A stretch of DNA of 64,000 nt, from NCBI GenBank assembly GCA_903929355.1, contig CAIYUN010000058.1, positions 62,001-126,000 on the forward strand. The letters run 5' to 3'. The number at the start of each line of letters is the position of its first letter. Position 1 is the stretch's first letter. The position numbers and the translations under genes are program-made. The notes beneath the pieces were generated by a model. That model saw nothing but the letters and a program-made list of their open reading frames with translations, had not been told where the DNA came from and searched no databases. Below, piece by piece: positions 53,300 to 61,364 of the stretch. Source of the stretch: an uncultured Opitutaceae bacterium. GTDB taxonomy: Bacteria; Verrucomicrobiota; Verrucomicrobiia; Opitutales; Opitutaceae.

Positions 53300-53911
53300 A
53301 TGAACAACAATCCGCTCCTGATCCTCGTGACCATTGCAGGCGGGATGTATCTGGCGTGGCTATGGTGGGGGGACTGGCGGGCGGCGGAGGCCGGGCGGCC
53401 CAACCCAGGGGCGCTGCCGGGGGCGGTGGGGGCGCCATTGCGGGCTTGTGTCGTGGCGGCGGTCGGTGCGCTCGTGCTCACCGGTGCCGAAACGTGGGGG
53501 GAGCTGCGCCTGGGGCTGAGTGCGGAGCAGTCGAAGATGACCGTGCTTTTTGGGGTTTACAGCTTGGTGGCGGCGGTGGTGGAGGAGGTGATTTTCCGCG
53601 GGTTCATCGTGGTGGAGGGGCGTGGGAAAGCGGCACGGCTGGCCGGGGCGGTGGCCGCATCGGTGGTGTTTGCGGGCCTGCACCCGTTTCTGTGGGAATG
53701 GGACGGCGGGCTGCGGCTGGTGTGGACGGCGAAGGGGTTGTTCAGCACGGGGGCGGTGCTGGCGGCCTCGCTGTGGTTTTACGCGATGCGGTTCTCGGCG
53801 CGGCTGAATCCGAAGGGTTCACTGCTGCCGTGTTTCGCCGCCCACGGCGCGAAGAACGTGGCGGTGATCGCCATCAAGGCCGCGCAGGGGTTTGTGACCG
53901 GGTGGTGGTGA
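53300..53911 (+). CDS. CPBP family intramembrane metalloprotease
   Basis: 203 residues, about six membrane helices. Catalytic motifs of the CAAX/CPBP (Abi) family: EEVIFRGFIV (EExxxR), then FAGLHPF (H) and CFAAHGAKNVAV (HxxxN). Bacterial members process membrane proteins or serve as immunity proteins to bacteriocins; the role here is unknown. Start MNNNPLL gives a helix at once. Codon-rich in GGG/GTG compared with neighbours. No bacteriocin-like gene is adjacent. Confidence 0.88.
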   Translation: MNNNPLLILVTIAGGMYLAWLWWGDWRAAEAGRPNPGALPGAVGAPLRACVVAAVGALVLTGAETWGELRLGLSAEQSKMTVLFGVYSLVAAVVEEVIFRGFIVVEGRGKAARLAGAVAASVVFAGLHPFLWEWDGGLRLVWTAKGLFSTGAVLAASLWFYAMRFSARLNPKGSLLPCFAAHGAKNVAVIAIKAAQGFVTGWW

Positions 53912-53989
53912 GTCGCCTTCGCCAAGGCTCCGGCGTGACGAGGAACGAGAACGACTCGGTGCAGACCAGCCTCTGGCCGAGCCTTGCCC

Positions 53990-54823
53990 TCAATCGATGA
54001 TGCTCCAGTCCAGGTAGGGCTTGGAGATTTTGGTGATGGTGTCGGTGGCGCGTCCTTCTAAGGGGGCGCCTTGAGTTGGTCCAGAAGGCGCAAACTCAAC
54101 GTCCACCTTGACCCATTGGCACCGGCGGTGGACATAAGTGCGTTGGAGCGGGGTGGAAACGCCTCCCTCGGTGGTGAACACCTTGAGCAAATCCGCGCGT
54201 GTCATCCCGGGCTTGAGCGTGCCGCTCTCCAACAGGAGGTCGCGGATCTGCTTCGAGAGAGCGGGGTCGGGGGTGGCGGCGACAGAGGGCGCGGTGACCG
54301 CTGGAGCGCCGAGAAATTTATTCAATAGGGCATCCTCGTTCGTTTGCCGACCAATCCAATAATCCTTGGCCTTCCTCGCTAAGTTCAAGACCTGCTCCGC
54401 GACGGATTTACCCTCGGGCATATTTACATCGTAAACAGGGGAAAGCGTCAACGTGGCTCCCTCCCTTGCAATCGCTGCATAGTCCTCGCTCGGGAAACCT
54501 TCGGGGCCATTGTTGTGGAGAAACACAAGTTGCACCTCGCCCACGTTGATTCGGTCGGAGAACGGCTCGATACCTTCCAAAAGCAACAACGATATATCCT
54601 TTCCCCGGGGGATATCGCCCTTGAGACTTTGTAAGATGTGGCAGCGATAAGTGCCCCACCCGTCCGCTTGGATTTGGCTGTTGGTTGCGTCGATCCGGAC
54701 AACGACGATGGCTTCTGCCTCCGCGATGAGCGGATCGAGACCGGGGAAACCACCGATGAGCGTCGCGTGGCAGTTGACGGCGGCAAGCAGGATGAGGCTG
54801 AGCCCGAGGAAGAGTTTTTTCAT
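53990..54823 (-). CDS. Secreted protein of unknown function
   Basis: 277 residues. Signal peptide MKKLFLGLSLILLAAVNCHA. The mature part starts TLIGGFPGLDPLIAEAEAIV, VVRIDATNS, a beta-rich domain that looks like those proteins announcing a protein sorting or metal-binding role but matches none certainly. Then an Ala/Pro linker (GAPAVTAPSVAATPDPALSK) and a C-terminal domain with GTLKPGMTRADLLKVFTTEG (a SmpA/OmlA-like LKPGMT-x-x-x-V pattern). GC content and AT-rich codons in the N-terminal half differ from neighbours. Confidence 0.7.
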   Translation of the reverse strand: MKKLFLGLSLILLAAVNCHATLIGGFPGLDPLIAEAEAIVVVRIDATNSQIQADGWGTYRCHILQSLKGDIPRGKDISLLLLEGIEPFSDRINVGEVQLVFLHNNGPEGFPSEDYAAIAREGATLTLSPVYDVNMPEGKSVAEQVLNLARKAKDYWIGRQTNEDALLNKFLGAPAVTAPSVAATPDPALSKQIRDLLLESGTLKPGMTRADLLKVFTTEGGVSTPLQRTYVHRRCQWVKVDVEFAPSGPTQGAPLEGRATDTITKISKPYLDWSIID

Positions 54824-54864
54824 GGGGCAAAGGAACGATTAACCAGAAGGATGGAGTTTTTAAC

Positions 54865-55010
54865 CACTGATTCACACTGATGGGCACTGATGGACGAAGG
54901 GGAGCAAAAGGCTGAGGTCAGCCAATGGGTTGAGACCCGAGCTTCAACATGGCGCGAAGCTGGGTCGAGGGTGTTGAAATTACCGCGCAGGGCAAGCCCG
55001 AGAACCAAGC
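54865..55010. repeat. ACTGAT and CGAGAACC type repeats
   Basis: TTAACCACTGATTCACACTG with ATGGGCACTGATGG is a compact ACTGAT block in the same orientation as 6511. GCCCGAGAACCAAGCACGAA and GCACCCAGCACCAAG follow and form another periodic word. The spacer leads to the 3' end of dnaJ. Confidence 0.55.
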
Positions 55011-55039
55011 ACGAAGCACCCAGCACCAAGAAAAGAAGT

Positions 55040-56182
55040 TCAGAAAAACTTTTTCGCCTTCTCAAAGAAACTCTTCGAGGTCGGCTCGGCGGCGTCACCG
55101 CTCACGCGGGCAAACTCCTCCAGGAGCTTCTTTTGCTCGGCGGTGAGGCTCTGCGGGACCTCGACATGGACGCGCACGAGCTGGTCGCCCTGGCGGCTGC
55201 CCCGCAGGCTGGGCATGCCTTTCTCGCGCAGGCGGAACGTCGTGCCGCTCTGCGTCGCGGCGGGGATCTTGAGCGACGCTTTGCCGAAGAGGGTGGGCAC
55301 CTCGATGCTGCCGCCCAGCGTGGCGAGGGTGAACTTGACCGGAATCTCGCAAAAAAGGTCGTCGCCCTGGCGCTCGAAAAGCTCGTGGTCGCGCACGGAG
55401 AGCACGATGTAGAGATCGCCGGCCGTGCCGCCCGCGAGACCCGCCTCGCCGTTGCCCGAGGAGCGCAGGCGCGAGCCCGTGTCCACCCCCGGCGGGATCC
55501 GCACCGTCAGCTTGGTCGTCTGGGGGACGCGCCCCTCGCCGCGGCAGGCGGTGCAGACCTTCTCGACCCGCTGGCCGGCGCCGCCGCAGGACGGGCAGAC
55601 CTGCGTGAACGTGATGATGCCCCCGCCACGGCGGACCTGGCCGGCGCCGCGGCAGGTGGGGCAGGTGACGCGCTTCGAGCCGGGCTCGGCCCCGTTGCCG
55701 TGGCAGCGTTCGCAGGCCATCTGCTTGCGGAACGAGATTTCGCGCTCGAAGCCGCGCGCGGCCTCCTCGAGCGAAATCTCCAGGTCGTAGCGCAGATCGG
55801 ACCCGTCCTGACCGCCGCCCCCACCCCCTCCGCCACCGCCAAACATTTCCTCAAAGATGTTGCCCGTCCCACCGCCGCGGCCGAAGACCTCGCGGAAGAT
55901 GTCGGCGGGGTCGTGAAAGCCGCCCCCCCCGCCGGTCGGGCCGCGGGCGCCGGGGCCCTCGAACGCGGCGTGGCCGTAGCGATCGTAAGCGGCGCGTTTC
56001 TCGTCGTCGCTCAGGATCTCGTAGGCGTGCGAGACCTTCTTGAACATCTCCTCGGACTCCTTGTTACCGGGATTTTTGTCCGGGTGAAATTGGACCGCCT
56101 TCTTGCGGTAGGCCTTCTTGAGCTCCTCGGGCGTCACAGTTTTCTCGACGCCGAGCAGGTGGTAGTAGTCTTCCTTGGACAT
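55040..56182 (-). CDS. dnaJ: Chaperone protein DnaJ
   Basis: 380 residues, type I Hsp40. J domain (about 1-70) with the HPD motif in [12 protein letters not shown] Gly/Phe-rich linker; four zinc-finger repeats [24 protein letters not shown] and CTACRGEG; C-terminal substrate-binding domains. It stimulates DnaK ATPase and delivers unfolded clients. Lies 90 bases downstream of grpE in the same direction; dnaK is not in the window. No CIRCE-like inverted repeat was recognised. Confidence 0.96.
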   Translation of the reverse strand: MSKEDYYHLLGVEKTVTPEELKKAYRKKAVQFHPDKNPGNKESEEMFKKVSHAYEILSDDEKRAAYDRYGHAAFEGPGARGPTGGGGGFHDPADIFREVFGRGGGTGNIFEEMFGGGGGGGGGGQDGSDLRYDLEISLEEAARGFEREISFRKQMACERCHGNGAEPGSKRVTCPTCRGAGQVRRGGGIITFTQVCPSCGGAGQRVEKVCTACRGEGRVPQTTKLTVRIPPGVDTGSRLRSSGNGEAGLAGGTAGDLYIVLSVRDHELFERQGDDLFCEIPVKFTLATLGGSIEVPTLFGKASLKIPAATQSGTTFRLREKGMPSLRGSRQGDQLVRVHVEVPQSLTAEQKKLLEEFARVSGDAAEPTSKSFFEKAKKFF

Positions 56183-56272
56183 GGATTCAGATGAGGCGGT
56201 TGCCTGGGTGGGTGGCGCGCTGGTCGCGCCACGTCGCGCGGCGAGCGCGCGACCTACCCAAACGGCCGGAGG

Positions 56273-56836
56273 TCAGTGCTTCCCCTCCTTTGCCGGGCCG
56301 GAGGAGACGACGACGCTGGCGGGGCGGAGGAGACGGCCGTTGAGCGAGTAGCCGGTGCGCACAACCGTGAGGACATGCTCGGCTTTTACATCGGGACTGG
56401 GCGCGTGCGAGATGGCCTCGTGCTGGTGCGGATCGAACAACTGACCGGCGGGGTTGATCTCCTTGAGCCCATGGTTGGCGAGGGCGCTTTTGAGCTGCTG
56501 CATCACCAGCTCGACGCCGCCGGCGAGGGATTTGAGGTCGGCGTTGGGGGCCTTGGTGGCGGCGAGGCCGAGGGCGAGGTTGTCGAGCGCCGGGAGGAGG
56601 TCCTCCAAGACACGGCCGGCGGCAAACTGGCGCAGCTCGTCCTTCTCCTTGACGGTGCGGCGGCGGAAGTTTTCCAGGTCGGCCGCGAGGCGCAGGTAGC
56701 GGTCGAGGTTGGCGGCGGCCTCCGCCCGAGCAGTGACGAGGGCGTCCTCGGTCGAAGCGGCGTCCGCCGTCGCTGCGCTTTGGCGCGACAAGGGATCGGT
56801 TGGGTTTTCGGCGGAAAAGTCGGTGGGATCAGGCAT
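56273..56836 (-). CDS. grpE: GrpE nucleotide exchange factor
   Basis: 187 residues. A long N-terminal coiled coil (about 40-100: ANLDRYLRLAADLENFRRRT, then VKEKDELRQFAAGRVLEDLL) and C-terminal beta domain with FDPHQHEAISHAPS, VLTVVRTGYSLNGRLLRPA and VVVSSG. Exchanges ADP on DnaK. The start MPDPTDF lies in a disordered acidic head typical of GrpE. Confidence 0.94.
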   Translation of the reverse strand: MPDPTDFSAENPTDPLSRQSAATADAASTEDALVTARAEAAANLDRYLRLAADLENFRRRTVKEKDELRQFAAGRVLEDLLPALDNLALGLAATKAPNADLKSLAGGVELVMQQLKSALANHGLKEINPAGQLFDPHQHEAISHAPSPDVKAEHVLTVVRTGYSLNGRLLRPASVVVSSGPAKEGKH

Positions 56837-56895
56837 GGGAGGGTTGAACCATGCAAGGGTGGCGGGAATCTTCAAGCTCCGCGATGCGTAGGGGG

Positions 56896-57112
56896 GGCAG
56901 AGGCCAGAGGCCAGAGGTCAGAAGACGGGGGTGCATTCAGGACATCCTATCCGGAAACCGAACGATGGGATGTTCAGGAGGAAACGGTGGGAATAGAGGT
57001 ACGGAAGTCGGAGCTTTTAACCACGGATTGCGCGGATCGTCACGGATGGCAGAGGGACGGAAACCACGAAGGGTTAACCACTGATGCACACTGATTGGCA
57101 CTGATGAACGGA
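56896..57112. repeat. Mosaic repeats upstream of grpE
   Basis: The 390-base gene-free stretch 56837-57228 holds GAGGCCAGAGGCCAGAGGTC (TCTGAC type, inverse), TTCAGGAGGAAACGGTGGG, TTTTAACCACGGATTGCGCG, GGATCGTCACGGATGG and GTTAACCACTGATGCACACT with GATTGGCACTGATGAACGG. Three different template words (ACGGAT, ACTGAT, AGGAGGAAACGG) occur here side by side in one orientation. Confidence 0.6.
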
Positions 57113-57228
57113 GGGACCAGAGTCAGGCCGAACCGGGGGTTGGGAAGAATTCTGTGGTTCTGTCCGTCCTCTCGGCACGTATGCAACCTTCAGGCGATCA
57201 CATATTCATCGGGTCTGCAGCTCGCGGC

Positions 57229-58206
57229 CTAAGCGGCGGGGAAAATGCATTGGGAGTCCTTGCCACTGAATCCAAAGGTCTCCAGCAACACGGTATCCTC
57301 CACCACCGTGAGGACGGAATTCGAAGAATAAGGCACCAAAACATTATCCCCGCGCTTCAATTCTCCGTGTTCGGAAGTGAGCCGGCCTTCGACGACGCTC
57401 AGGATAGATGGTCCAGCGCCCGCAACAGAATTCAAGGTTTTGCCCGCCGCGTGGATCGAGCGGGTAATTTGAAACTCGCGCACAAAGGCCAGCGCGGCAA
57501 CCTTGCGCGCGGCCTTCACCAGCTTTGGCGGCGGGGCGTCCCAGAGGATGGATTGGAGGGACTCGGCGACGTGGAGCTGGCGGGGTTTGCCGTCGAGGCC
57601 CACGCGGCCCCAGTCGTAGACCCGGTAGGTCGTGTCGGAGTTTTGCTGGATCTCGAGAATGAGATTGCCACCGTCGATCGCGTGGACCTGCCCGCTGCAC
57701 ACGAGCACGGAGTCGCCCGCCGCCACCGGCACGCGGTTCACGCACTCCTCCAAGGTGCCGGCGGCGATGGCCGATTCGAACCGCTCACGGGTCACGCCGG
57801 GCCGCAGGCCGATGACGAGATGGGCGCCGGGCTCGGCGGCGGCGACGAACCAGTTTTCCGTCTTCGGCTCGCCGCCGAGCGACGGCGCGACGTCCGCAGG
57901 CGGGTGGACCTGGAGGCTCAGCCGTTCGCGGCAATCGAGCCACTTCACCAGAATGGGAAAAGGTTGGTCCGCCGGCCAATTCGGGCCCATCACCTCGGCG
58001 GAGTGGCGTTGGATCACCTCGCGCAGGGTGAGCCCGTCGAACTCGCCGCCGACCACGACGGATTGCGCCTCGGGCCGGTCCACGATCTCCCAGCTCTCGC
58101 CGATGGGCCGGCCCGGCGGCAGCGCGCGACCCAGGGCGGTTTCCAGGGCGCGGCCACCCCAGACGCGTTCCTGGTTAAGCGGTTTGAAGCGGAGGAAGGA
58201 GGGCAT
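57229..58206 (-). CDS. manA: Mannose-6-phosphate isomerase, class I
   Basis: 325 residues, cupin zinc enzyme interconverting mannose 6-phosphate and fructose 6-phosphate. ERVWGGRALE near the N-terminus; zinc ligands in KWLDCRERLSLQVHP (QxHP), TENWFVAAAEPGAHLVIGL (with E); VPVAAGDSVLVCSGQVHAID (the GxxH motif); EIQQNSDTTYRVYDWGR substrate arginine region. The short bacterial form (Bacillus ManA-like length). Monocistronic. Confidence 0.92.
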   Translation of the reverse strand: MPSFLRFKPLNQERVWGGRALETALGRALPPGRPIGESWEIVDRPEAQSVVVGGEFDGLTLREVIQRHSAEVMGPNWPADQPFPILVKWLDCRERLSLQVHPPADVAPSLGGEPKTENWFVAAAEPGAHLVIGLRPGVTRERFESAIAAGTLEECVNRVPVAAGDSVLVCSGQVHAIDGGNLILEIQQNSDTTYRVYDWGRVGLDGKPRQLHVAESLQSILWDAPPPKLVKAARKVAALAFVREFQITRSIHAAGKTLNSVAGAGPSILSVVEGRLTSEHGELKRGDNVLVPYSSNSVLTVVEDTVLLETFGFSGKDSQCIFPAA

Positions 58207-58216
58207 GGTCGGAAAG

Positions 58217-58245
58217 GGTGAAGGATGAATGATGAATGATGAAGC
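58217..58245. repeat. GATGAATGATGAATGATGAA repeat word
   Basis: Short tandem of GATGAAT units just upstream of manA. It is the reverse complement of TTCATAATTCATCATTCATC at 20020-20040 upstream of the aldo/keto reductase, and a weaker form (AATTATGAAGGAGG) precedes the FMN reductase near 1605. In all three it lies within 40 bases of a start codon, oriented the same way relative to the gene. Confidence 0.55.
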
Positions 58246-58354
58246 CGGAAAACGGAGATCAAGGGTTGATTGCCGGCGCGATCCCTCTGATCAGTCGGAA
58301 CGGTCTGATCCACCGGCGTGGCCCGGCGGTGCGACGATACGCCGTGGCCGAGAC

Positions 58355-58384
58355 AAAAAAAGGGGCGTCGGCAAGCGACGCCCC
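58355..58384 (-). terminator. Rho-independent terminator after Gly/Pro-rich gene
   Basis: Minus-strand stem GGGGCGTCG / CGACGCCCC (9 bp perfect) with a 5-base loop, then TTTTTTTGTCTC. It lies 22 bases after the stop codon. Confidence 0.93.
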
Positions 58385-58406
58385 GGGGAATTGGATGCTC
58401 GAGCGG

Positions 58407-58940
58407 TTAGTTGCCGGTGCCGCTCGCATCGGCGGGGCCACCAGGCCCGCCGCCGGGGGGTGGACCGAAGTCACCGGGGCCACCGCCGCCTGGCCCAAAA
58501 TCGGGGGGCGGACCACCCGGGCCGCCGGGTGGGGGCCCGCCGGGACCGAAATCAGGCGGGCCACCATCGGGACCAAAATCAGGGGGAGGCCCACCTGGAC
58601 CGCCCGGGGGCCCGCCGCGGCGGCCACGACCGCGAGGGCCGCCCGGCCCACCAGGCGGCGGACCATTGAAATCGGAAGGCGGCCCGTCCGGTGGAGGGCC
58701 GAAGTCGCCCGGTCCCGGGCCATCGCCGGGGCCGGCCTGGTCGTCGGCGTCGGGGGTGGGATTGGCCTCGCCCTCTTCGGCGATCTGCGGGGCGAAGGAG
58801 TTGATGGGATGGAGCGCGGGCTTGGGTCGGGCTTGGGTGGGAGCGGCGTTAGCCTGGGCGCAGATATACGAGTAAGCGGTGAACGAGGTGGCGCCCAGCA
58901 ACAGGCCGGCGACGAGGGTGAGTTTGGTTTTGGTTTGCAT
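58407..58940 (-). CDS. Secreted Gly/Pro-rich repeat protein
   Basis: 177 residues. Signal peptide (LTLVAGLLLGATSFTAYSYI then ANA); an acidic stretch (EEGEANPTPDADDQAGPGDG); then about 100 residues of low-complexity repeats built from GGPPPDFGP and GGPGGPP. Extended Pro/Gly tails of this type occur in exported proteins that act as spacers or bind surfaces. No family. The ATG lies close after an A/T-rich patch; a strong terminator follows. Repeat units differ in number from one another only by in-frame steps. Confidence 0.8.
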   Translation of the reverse strand: MQTKTKLTLVAGLLLGATSFTAYSYICAQANAAPTQARPKPALHPINSFAPQIAEEGEANPTPDADDQAGPGDGPGPGDFGPPPDGPPSDFNGPPPGGPGGPRGRGRRGGPPGGPGGPPPDFGPDGGPPDFGPGGPPPGGPGGPPPDFGPGGGGPGDFGPPPGGGPGGPADASGTGN

Positions 58941-59050
58941 GGTGGGAGGGAGTTGGGCCGACCCGATTTAACAACGTTTTTGTTAAGGCATGATGTGGTT
59001 CAAAGGGGGAAATGATCAAGGAGGGGTAAAAAAGAGGGGGATCAGGGAGG

Positions 59051-59080
59051 AGAGAGATAAAGAGAAAAGAGAAAGATTAT
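59051..59080. repeat. Purine-rich AGATAAAGAG repeat, half-element
   Basis: AGAGAGATAAAGAGAAAAGA and GAAAGATTAT form the same arm that is part of full hairpins at 60334-60407 and 63782-63864. Here the pyrimidine arm is missing. The region 58941-59050 upstream is purine-rich and has no gene. Confidence 0.6.
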
Positions 59081-59493
59081 GGGGGTGGTGGCGGGGCAAC
59101 CGGGCCACTGAGGCGGCGGCAGATGTAGTCACGGTAGCACTCGATGGGCACCCGCGGACAACGGCGCACACTGTCCGGCCCCCGCAGGTCGAGCACGGTC
59201 AGCGCACCCGAGTCCACCTCGTTGTTGAGGTGCCGCACGGTACAGCCCAGCTTGCGGGCAATCTCAGTGAGCAGGACGGTGGTGCGGCCAAGGAAGTCGA
59301 GCGACGGAGGGCAGACGGTCACCCCGGCGGCGGACGGACTCCCAAAGGCGAGACGGCCGGGCCGGGCTTTACGGTGCAGGGAATGCAAGCTCCCCACACG
59401 CAAAGGCTTCACTGGCCGCCTTGCGCTGACCGTATCCAGTGGGGGCAAATTTTTCACATTATTGACCGATATATGTTGTTTTTTAGATGACAT
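59077..59493 (-). CDS. Small HTH regulator, Xis/MerR-like
   Basis: 138 residues from the ATG at 59493 (MSSKKQHIS), whose context ATACCATG matches the ACC-ATG habit of this genome. The C-terminal half contains LLTEIARKLGCTVRHLNNEV, DSGALTVLDLRG and RRCPRVPIECYRDYICRR. The pattern helix-turn-helix, short wing, then R-x-P-x-x-x-x-E-x-Y-I is typical of excisionase/AlpA-like winged helices. It is divergent from the CI-like gene and shares its AT-rich control region. The N-terminal 80 residues are basic and unstructured. Confidence 0.65.
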   Translation of the reverse strand: MSSKKQHISVNNVKNLPPLDTVSARRPVKPLRVGSLHSLHRKARPGRLAFGSPSAAGVTVCPPSLDFLGRTTVLLTEIARKLGCTVRHLNNEVDSGALTVLDLRGPDSVRRCPRVPIECYRDYICRRLSGPVAPPPPP

Positions 59494-59501
59494 GGTATCT
59501 A

Positions 59502-59530
59502 ATATGTAAATTACAGTTTGCATAAGTCAA
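59502..59530 (-). promoter_or_regulatory. Promoter and palindrome between the divergent regulators
   Basis: On the minus strand TTGACT (59525-59530) is followed after 16-17 bases by TACATA/ACATAT (59502-59508), a plausible sigma-70 promoter for the Xis-like gene with a very short leader. The -10 overlaps TGTAA-A-TTACA (59505-59515), a palindrome and candidate repressor site. The 60-base region is strikingly AT-rich for this genome. Confidence 0.45.
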
Positions 59531-59556
59531 CAAATCAAAATAAGAAAGTTGCTTTA

Positions 59557-60150
59557 ATGAACAACGAAATCGCCACTCTATCGCGCACGCTTCGGGACCG
59601 GATGGACTGGACCCAAGAGGAGCTCGCCGACCGCTTGTTGATCACGCGCAATTACCTGTCGCTGGTCGAGGGGGGCAAGAAAACCGGATCGGCGCGCTTA
59701 TTGACCGCCCTCATGGCGCTCTCGGCGCAGCATGAACCAGGTGGCACGATTGCGGCGGGGCCAACTATCCGCCGGGTTCCCGTGTTGTCCTGGGTGGTCA
59801 CCGGCAGGGCGGCGGCACCCGGCCCGGTGGTGCGGGCCGGTGGGGAGCAAGTGGCCACAGTCAGCTTGGATCCGTGGGCATTCGCGGTGGAGATCGAGGG
59901 GGATGCGATGTTGCCCGATTTCAAGCCCGGCGACCGCGTGGTGGTGGCCCCCGGCGCGGAGCTGCGTCCCGGCGGGCCAGTGCTCGCCGGACTTAAGCCG
60001 GGCGGGCTGGTGTTGCGGTTGTTTCACCGGCTCGACCCGCAGACGATCAGGCTCTCCAGTTTGCGGCCCGAGATTTATCCCTCGCTGGACTGCCAGCCCG
60101 GCGGGCTGCGCTGGCTGTGGCCGGTGGAGGAGCTGAGCCGGAAGCTGTAG
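59557..60150 (+). CDS. CI-like repressor with degenerate S24 domain
   Basis: 197 residues. An N-terminal Cro/CI helix-turn-helix (LRDRMDWTQEELADRLLITR, then NYLSLVEGGKK; about 10-50) and a C-terminal LexA/CI-type domain (about 75-160) with FAVEIEGDAMLPDFKPGDRV and GLVLRLFHRLD. In autocleaving repressors the motif is GDSM with a catalytic Ser, and a Lys lies in the (V/I)KR strand. Here these positions are Ala (GDAM) and Leu (VLRL), so self-cleavage should be impossible. Start ATG was chosen over upstream codons because the helix begins there. Confidence 0.85.
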   Translation: MNNEIATLSRTLRDRMDWTQEELADRLLITRNYLSLVEGGKKTGSARLLTALMALSAQHEPGGTIAAGPTIRRVPVLSWVVTGRAAAPGPVVRAGGEQVATVSLDPWAFAVEIEGDAMLPDFKPGDRVVVAPGAELRPGGPVLAGLKPGGLVLRLFHRLDPQTIRLSSLRPEIYPSLDCQPGGLRWLWPVEELSRKL

Positions 60151-60333
60151 GAAAGGATATCCGCCTTCGCCGAGGCTTTGGCGCGACAAGAGGACTGAAA
60201 GCTGAAGGGCTGAAAACGGAGTTTGGCCACAAATAGGCACAAGAATCCAAGGGCAAAGGGACACCTGCGTCGCGCCCAGAGGCGCGCGAAGGAACAAGGA
60301 CAGGGAGGTGGCGGGCCAGCTGCACTGATTCAT
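60151..60333. repeat. Short repeat words after the repressor gene
   Basis: CCGCCTTCGCCGAGGCTTTG (compare 53913 and the inverse at 61232), TTTGGCCACAAATAGGCACA and AAGGGCAAAGGGACACC follow the repressor stop. The GCC-TTCGCC-AGGCT word occurs at least four times in the window. No gene. Confidence 0.5.
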
Positions 60334-60407
60334 CCTTCTCCTTCCTCTTTATCTTTTATCAGGACCCCGCCCTCGGGGGGAGAAAGATAAAGAGGAATGA
60401 GAAAGAT
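60334..60407. repeat. Inverted AGATAAAGAGGAA hairpin element
   Basis: Pyrimidine arm CCTTCTCCTTCCTCTTTATC and purine arm GATAAAGAGGAATGAGAAAG flank an inner palindrome CCCCGCCCTCGGGG. The whole can form a stem of about 30 bp with few mismatches. It lies at the 3' side of the YIP1-like gene, with no T tract. The second full copy is at 63782-63864. Confidence 0.75.
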
Positions 60408-60418
60408 CACGGACGTAA

Positions 60419-61165
60419 TCAGCGGGTGGGGGTTTTGGCGTCGAGGGTTTCCAGCCAGTGGGTGAGGAAGAACTTTTTTTCGGCCGGCATGATCGTCTTG
60501 CCCGCCGGGCCAACCAAGGGGCGCAGCGCGGTCGTCATTTGCAGGGTGACGAGCAGAAAAATGATGATCCAGGCCTTGAGGCCCGCCTCCGAGCGGAGGC
60601 CGAAGTGGTGAAACGCGCGGGCCAGAAACCGCACACCAAAGCCCACCGCGACCAGCCAAAAAGCCAGGTGGAGCGCGCCCATGGTCGCCACCGACTCCGT
60701 GGACTGGGAGAAGATCCACGCCACCGGGGCGAAACCGACCAGCAAGAGCGTGGTGAGTGCGAGCAGGCCACCAAGCGCGCCGGCCACCTCCCGCCACCGG
60801 GCCGCCGATCCGCCCAGGCACGAGAAGATGTAGAGACTCGGCAGACAAATGACCCCGGCGGCGAGGAGGCCCGCCGTGATCTTGAGCGGCGCGAGCCACC
60901 ATTGGGCGCCACCGGAAAAGCTGCCGACAATCAGGCCGTATCCGGCGATGAAAACCAAGGCCAGGGCGAACAGGAGGCCGATGACCCGCCCGGGCGAGGC
61001 CCCCTGGCTGAGTTGAAACATGATCCGGCGCGGGTGGCGCAGAACGGCCTCGACCACACCGGCGGCGCCGGCAACCGGGCCGAGGTCGTTGGGATCCTCG
61101 CCGAGCGCAGATTCGGCGGCAAAGGCGGGCAGGGGAGGGGGCTGGTTGTCGGCGTAGGGGTTCAT
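60419..61165 (-). CDS. Multi-pass membrane protein, YIP1-like
   Basis: 248 residues. A Pro-rich cytoplasmic head (NPYADNQPPPLPAFAAES), a conserved-looking HPRRIMFQLSQGASPGRVIG segment and five membrane helices (LLFALALVFIAGYGLIVGS; ITAGLLAAGVICLPSLYIFS; ALTTLLLVGFAPVAWIF; HLAFWLVAVGFGVRFLA; AWIIIFLLVTLQMTTALRPL). This matches the topology of bacterial YIP1/actin-binding WH2-like membrane proteins, but no function is known. Last gene of the prmA operon, preceded by repeat DNA rather than tightly coupled. Confidence 0.65.
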   Translation of the reverse strand: MNPYADNQPPPLPAFAAESALGEDPNDLGPVAGAAGVVEAVLRHPRRIMFQLSQGASPGRVIGLLFALALVFIAGYGLIVGSFSGGAQWWLAPLKITAGLLAAGVICLPSLYIFSCLGGSAARWREVAGALGGLLALTTLLLVGFAPVAWIFSQSTESVATMGALHLAFWLVAVGFGVRFLARAFHHFGLRSEAGLKAWIIIFLLVTLQMTTALRPLVGPAGKTIMPAEKKFFLTHWLETLDAKTPTR

Positions 61166-61194
61166 GGGAAGGGGGATAGTTCTTGGTGCGATGT

Positions 61195-61350
61195 TCTTCG
61201 TTTTTGGTTTCTGATATTTGAGTATTGGCTTGTGGCGCCGAAGGCTCGGCGTAGGCGGATGCTTGGGGCCTTGCTCGTTCTCGTTCTCTTGCTCGTTTTC
61301 GTTCTCAATGGTTTTCCGACGGGAGCACGAGGAGGATTACGAGAACGATT
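61195..61350. repeat. CTCGTTCTCGTT and GCCGAAGG type repeats
   Basis: GTTTCTGATATTTGAGTATT, GGCGCCGAAGGCTCGGCGTA-GGCGG (palindromic core), TTGCTCGTTCTCGTTCTCTT with GCTCGTTTTCGTTCTCAATG, then GAGGATTACGAGAACGATTC. The last two are opposite orientations of one word also present at 53937-53958 (AACGAGAACGACTCGG). They form another loose inverted pair. Confidence 0.6.
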
Positions 61351-61364
61351 CGGAGTGAGGACGC

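Noticed and set aside
59077-60150. Prophage
   Set aside because: Only a divergent regulator pair is phage-like; no integrase, replication, capsid, tail or lysis genes are near.
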